Assembly: GCF_000485595.1 (NCBI RefSeq)
Contig: NW_014577282.1
Span: 144,645 to 174,271, forward strand
Reading direction: 5' to 3'
Source: Priapulus caudatus
Taxonomy: Eukaryota > Priapulida > Priapulimorpha > Priapulimorphida > Priapulidae
Length of the DNA stretch: 29,627 nucleotides
Part shown: one piece after another, positions 27,550-29,627 of the stretch
Numbering within the stretch: the first letter of the stretch is position 1
Layout: every line of letters begins with the position of its first letter
Program-made: the position numbers and the translations under genes
The notes under the pieces: model-generated
Seen by the model: the letters and a program-made list of their open reading frames with translations, nothing else
Database searches by the model: none
Told to the model about the DNA's origin: nothing

Positions 27550-29627
27550 GTACGCGTCGTTACACCTCGATCCCACGTCTCGTGCCAAACACGGCGTCAG
27601 AGTTACGTGGCGTGATTTTAAATTTGACAAGGGCGGTGCGCCACTGCTTTTTTTATGTATAAGAAACCCTGCTTTTAGTATTTACGGTTACATAATCACT
27701 TTACAACGACGTGTCAACGACGGGAAGTCGACCACGGCCGGCGCATGCTGCGTGAACGAGCCTCGCATTTCCATGGCAGCCTCCGCCGGACTTGGCAGCG
27801 CGCGAGTTCCGCGTGGCGTGCGACTTCCTGGGGCCAGTTCTCATAAACAATATCATTAGTCTTAACATTAGTCTTGACAATAACTTCGACTCGTAGACCG
27901 TTGACGGAAACGTCTTAAAGATACGAGAATGAAAAATCCTAGCAAATTTCCTCTTAATATTACAAGATCCTTGACCCTCTCGTAACTTAAGATTAAGATG
28001 AAAATAATGCATTTTTACAAAGAATTGCAATTGTAGTGATATTATATTTTATATTGAACGGTAAAACGTGTGGTTTTCATGAAAAACTCGCCAGAAACAT
28101 TACTTATCTACCAAAACAAATGTTTAGAAGTGGTGTTTGTTCTCTTGTTTTGGATATTTTGATGAGCCATGACGCTCACGTCTTGTGTTACTGTGCAGAA
28201 TCATTACTTGCAGTGCAGAATAAATTCCTGACCGTGTCATTTTTTCATCAGATATTATTTGCATGTGGTTAACCATCATAACATGCATAAATTACGGTCA
28301 CGTACAACAAATGTGTATGAGTTTTGTGATCGATTCTCATCCAATAAGCAGCCTGTGACAGCAAATTATCAAAAGTTCCTGTTATCGCAAGTTTTCTCAT
28401 AGCTGTGACGCGGCGTTTCCTGTTCTTCGCGTTCAGCGCGCACGCGTTTGTGCATTCGTTTTTTTAGTTTTCTTCTTATTATTATTTCTTCCCCTGCGCA
28501 GAAGACGTCGGCGGACCTGTGCGAGAGCTTCGGCCTCTCGAAGGTCGACCTTGAGTACACGGACGCCGACTTCAAGAACCTCACCAACTACAGGGTGTTC
28601 ACAGGTACGTGCAGGTCGCAGAGGCGTGCGGGTTGCAGAGGCCCAGGGGTCGTCGAGATGGATTGACGAGGCGTGCAGTTTGGCGAGACGCGCAGGGGTT
28701 GCCGAGACAGGTCGACGAGGCGTGCGGATCGCCAAGACGCAGGGGTCATCTGGGCGTGCGGCGTTGCAGAGGCCCAGGGGTCATCTGGGCGTGCGGCGTT
28801 GCAGAGGCCCAGGGGTGACCGAGGCGCGCGGCGTCGACAGCATCCCTGCATGCGGTTTTCTCGTGTAGTCTCGATGTTGACGATTTTCTCTGGAAACGTG
28901 GAAAACTTACAAGTTTCTAATATGCCGTATGTAGAGGTCCGGTTTGCAAGAGAACGTTCGCATTGAGAATTTTTTCCGGACAACGGACTCCTATGTTTGT
29001 GTAAGAGTGTAGTCCGCCTCATTGCAGTGCGCGTACTGCATGTGTCTGGGCTAGTACGTCTGCGTGAGTGTGCGTGTATACGTCCATGTGTATTCACATG
29101 TGCGTCTGTGCGCACACGTGCATGTGAGTCTACATGGATTTGAGTGTGCACGTTTGTGCGTGTACGTCTGCGACATTGTGTTGTTATGCAGCCATAGCTT
29201 GCTGCATTCGTTAAACTTGCGTTTGTCGGTCAGGAATTTCAATGAAATTTTTGCATGAAATGCAGAGAATATACGCCCCCTCCTGGCGGAAAACCAGAAA
29301 CTTTCACCGAGCAAGATGAATCAGCTGCTACAGGCTTATTGGCGGGAATTCACCGAGCAGAACCCATACAAAGATGAGGTGGAGGAATCCATTGGTAAGC
29401 GAGTGAGAGAGAAAGAAAGGGAAGGGGAGGGAGAGACAGGGAGAGAGAGAAAGAGAAAGCGAGAGGGAACAAAGGAGACAGAATCTTATCCTAGTACCAG
29501 CTTTCATGCCCCGATGACGTTTAAAGCCGTCTTTCCTCTGTGATGAATTTTAATGCTCTATATCCAGTCAAGATTTAATATATTTTAACGTCATCTAGCC
29601 CACCATGATAAATTTTCAGGCCCTCTA
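27463..29627 (+). CDS. CHD3/4/5 (Mi-2)-type chromatin remodeller, CHDNT region
   Basis: Three exons join in frame, and a fourth begins at the window end. The product has an acidic/lysine-rich stretch (SDQEDNESEEETKVTKKSRK) followed by a CHDNT-like domain: LCESFGLSKVDLEYTDADF, NLTNYRVF, RPLLAENQK, SPSKMNQLLQAYWREF and NPYK. This matches the order L...GL.DVD..YSEEDY..LTNYK.F..F.RPL...NPK...SKMM..L.AKWREF...NPF known from the N-terminal CHDNT domain of CHD3, CHD4 and CHD5, nuclear ATPases of the NuRD complex. PHD, chromo and helicase domains would lie beyond the window. The family is well supported; which paralogue is not decidable. Confidence 0.82.
27550..28501 (+). other. Intron of the CHD-type gene
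   Basis: A 952-bp intron. Short ORFs on both strands lack support and nothing else was seen. Confidence 0.6.
28502..28604 (+). CDS. CHD-type gene, first half of CHDNT domain
   Basis: The acceptor TTTCTTCCCCTGCGCAG and donor GTACGT bound 103 bp (phase 0 to 1): KTSADLCESFGLSKVDLEYT, then DADFKNLTNYRVFT. Strong GC3 bias. NLTNY is the most diagnostic motif. Confidence 0.9.
28610..28835. repeat. GC-rich minisatellite, unit about 34 bp
   Basis: The core GCGTTGCAGAGGCCCAGGGG occurs in two near-identical 34-bp copies at about 28760-28815, with diverged copies (GACGAGGCGTGC, GTCGAGATGG types) before and after. It begins a few bases after the donor of the CHDNT exon. Its ORFs on both strands are repeat artefacts. 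Confidence 0.85.
28836..29265 (+). other. Remainder of the CHD-type intron
   Basis: Contains a degenerate GT-rich stretch at about 29060-29170. A GGACTCC motif near 28985 recalls the MITE at 26213, but no full element was seen. Confidence 0.5.
29266..29394 (+). CDS. CHD-type gene, second half of CHDNT domain
   Basis: The acceptor CATGAAATGCAG and donor GTAAGC bound 129 bp (phase 1 to 1). It completes a Glu codon and encodes NIRPLLAENQKLSPSKMNQL, then LQAYWREFTEQNPYKDEVEE. WREF and NP(Y/F)K are conserved CHDNT positions. Confidence 0.92.
29397..29472. repeat. GA-rich purine tract
   Basis: A nearly pure A/G stretch of about 75 bp (GAGAGA, GAAAGGGA, GAGGGAGAGA) immediately after the exon donor. 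Confidence 0.85.
29620..29627 (+). CDS. Start of next CHD-type exon, cut by window end
   Basis: AAATTTTCAG at 29610-29619 is a good acceptor. The eight bases that follow, entered in phase 1, continue the frame as Gly-Pro-Leu. Confidence 0.5.

Noticed and set aside
28433-29151. Minus ORFs of 100 and 187 codons
   Set aside because: They are antisense to the CHDNT exon and the 34-bp minisatellite.
1-29627. CRISPR arrays, operons, prophage or bacterial systems
   Set aside because: The tandem repeats have no spacers, and the spliced animal-type genes exclude a prokaryotic reading.

Overview
This is nuclear DNA of an animal. Genes are split into short exons (66-244 bp) with GT..AG introns, and the proteins belong to metazoan families: a protein with two BTB/POZ domains, a mitochondrial NIPSNAP-type protein and a CHD3/4/5 (Mi-2)-type chromatin remodeller. 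The many microsatellites and minisatellites, the LINE tail and the hAT-like MITEs fit an invertebrate, perhaps a marine one, but nothing here fixes the species. There is one ambiguous base (12597), and parts of the sequence look noisy.

Layout. (1) 55-9904, minus strand: sixteen consecutive exons of a two-BTB protein. All sixteen join in one frame with compatible splice phases (1 + 657 codons). The 3' end runs off the left edge of the window and the 5' end was not securely found (candidate start exon at 10737-10772). Its introns hold a (TTCACA)n array, a telomere-like patch, a 15-bp minisatellite and a CA-rich microsatellite. (2) 9905-13088: spacer with repeats. It holds a LINE reverse-transcriptase 3' remnant, a G/C-tract MITE with inverted ends, a tRNA-like Pol III promoter unit, a GGGAT/GGCAT-type array and a GTGTGC array. 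(3) 13089-14290 (perhaps to 14893), plus strand: the 5' exons of a NIPSNAP-like gene beginning with a mitochondrial-type leader. (4) 14894-21359: gene-poor, AT-rich sequence with a roughly 60-100 bp GT-rich minisatellite, (TA)n tracts and a perfect 46-bp palindrome flanked by an 8-bp direct repeat. (5) 21360-29627, plus strand: the 5' part of a CHD/Mi-2-type gene. Three exons are secure (27463-27549, 28502-28604, 29266-29394) and a fourth starts at 29620. Upstream exons at 21360, 22525, 24854 and 25942 are only candidates, because their frames do not join cleanly. A roughly 42-bp minisatellite of about 1.3 kb and a hAT-like MITE lie between these candidates.

The three genes have no evident joint pathway: a BTB scaffold or E3-adaptor-like protein, a mitochondrial protein and a nuclear remodeller. 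The two plus-strand genes point away from the minus-strand BTB gene, so 9.9-13.1 kb probably contains the 5' regulatory sequence of both neighbours. Family names come from reading the translated exons; no database search was possible.
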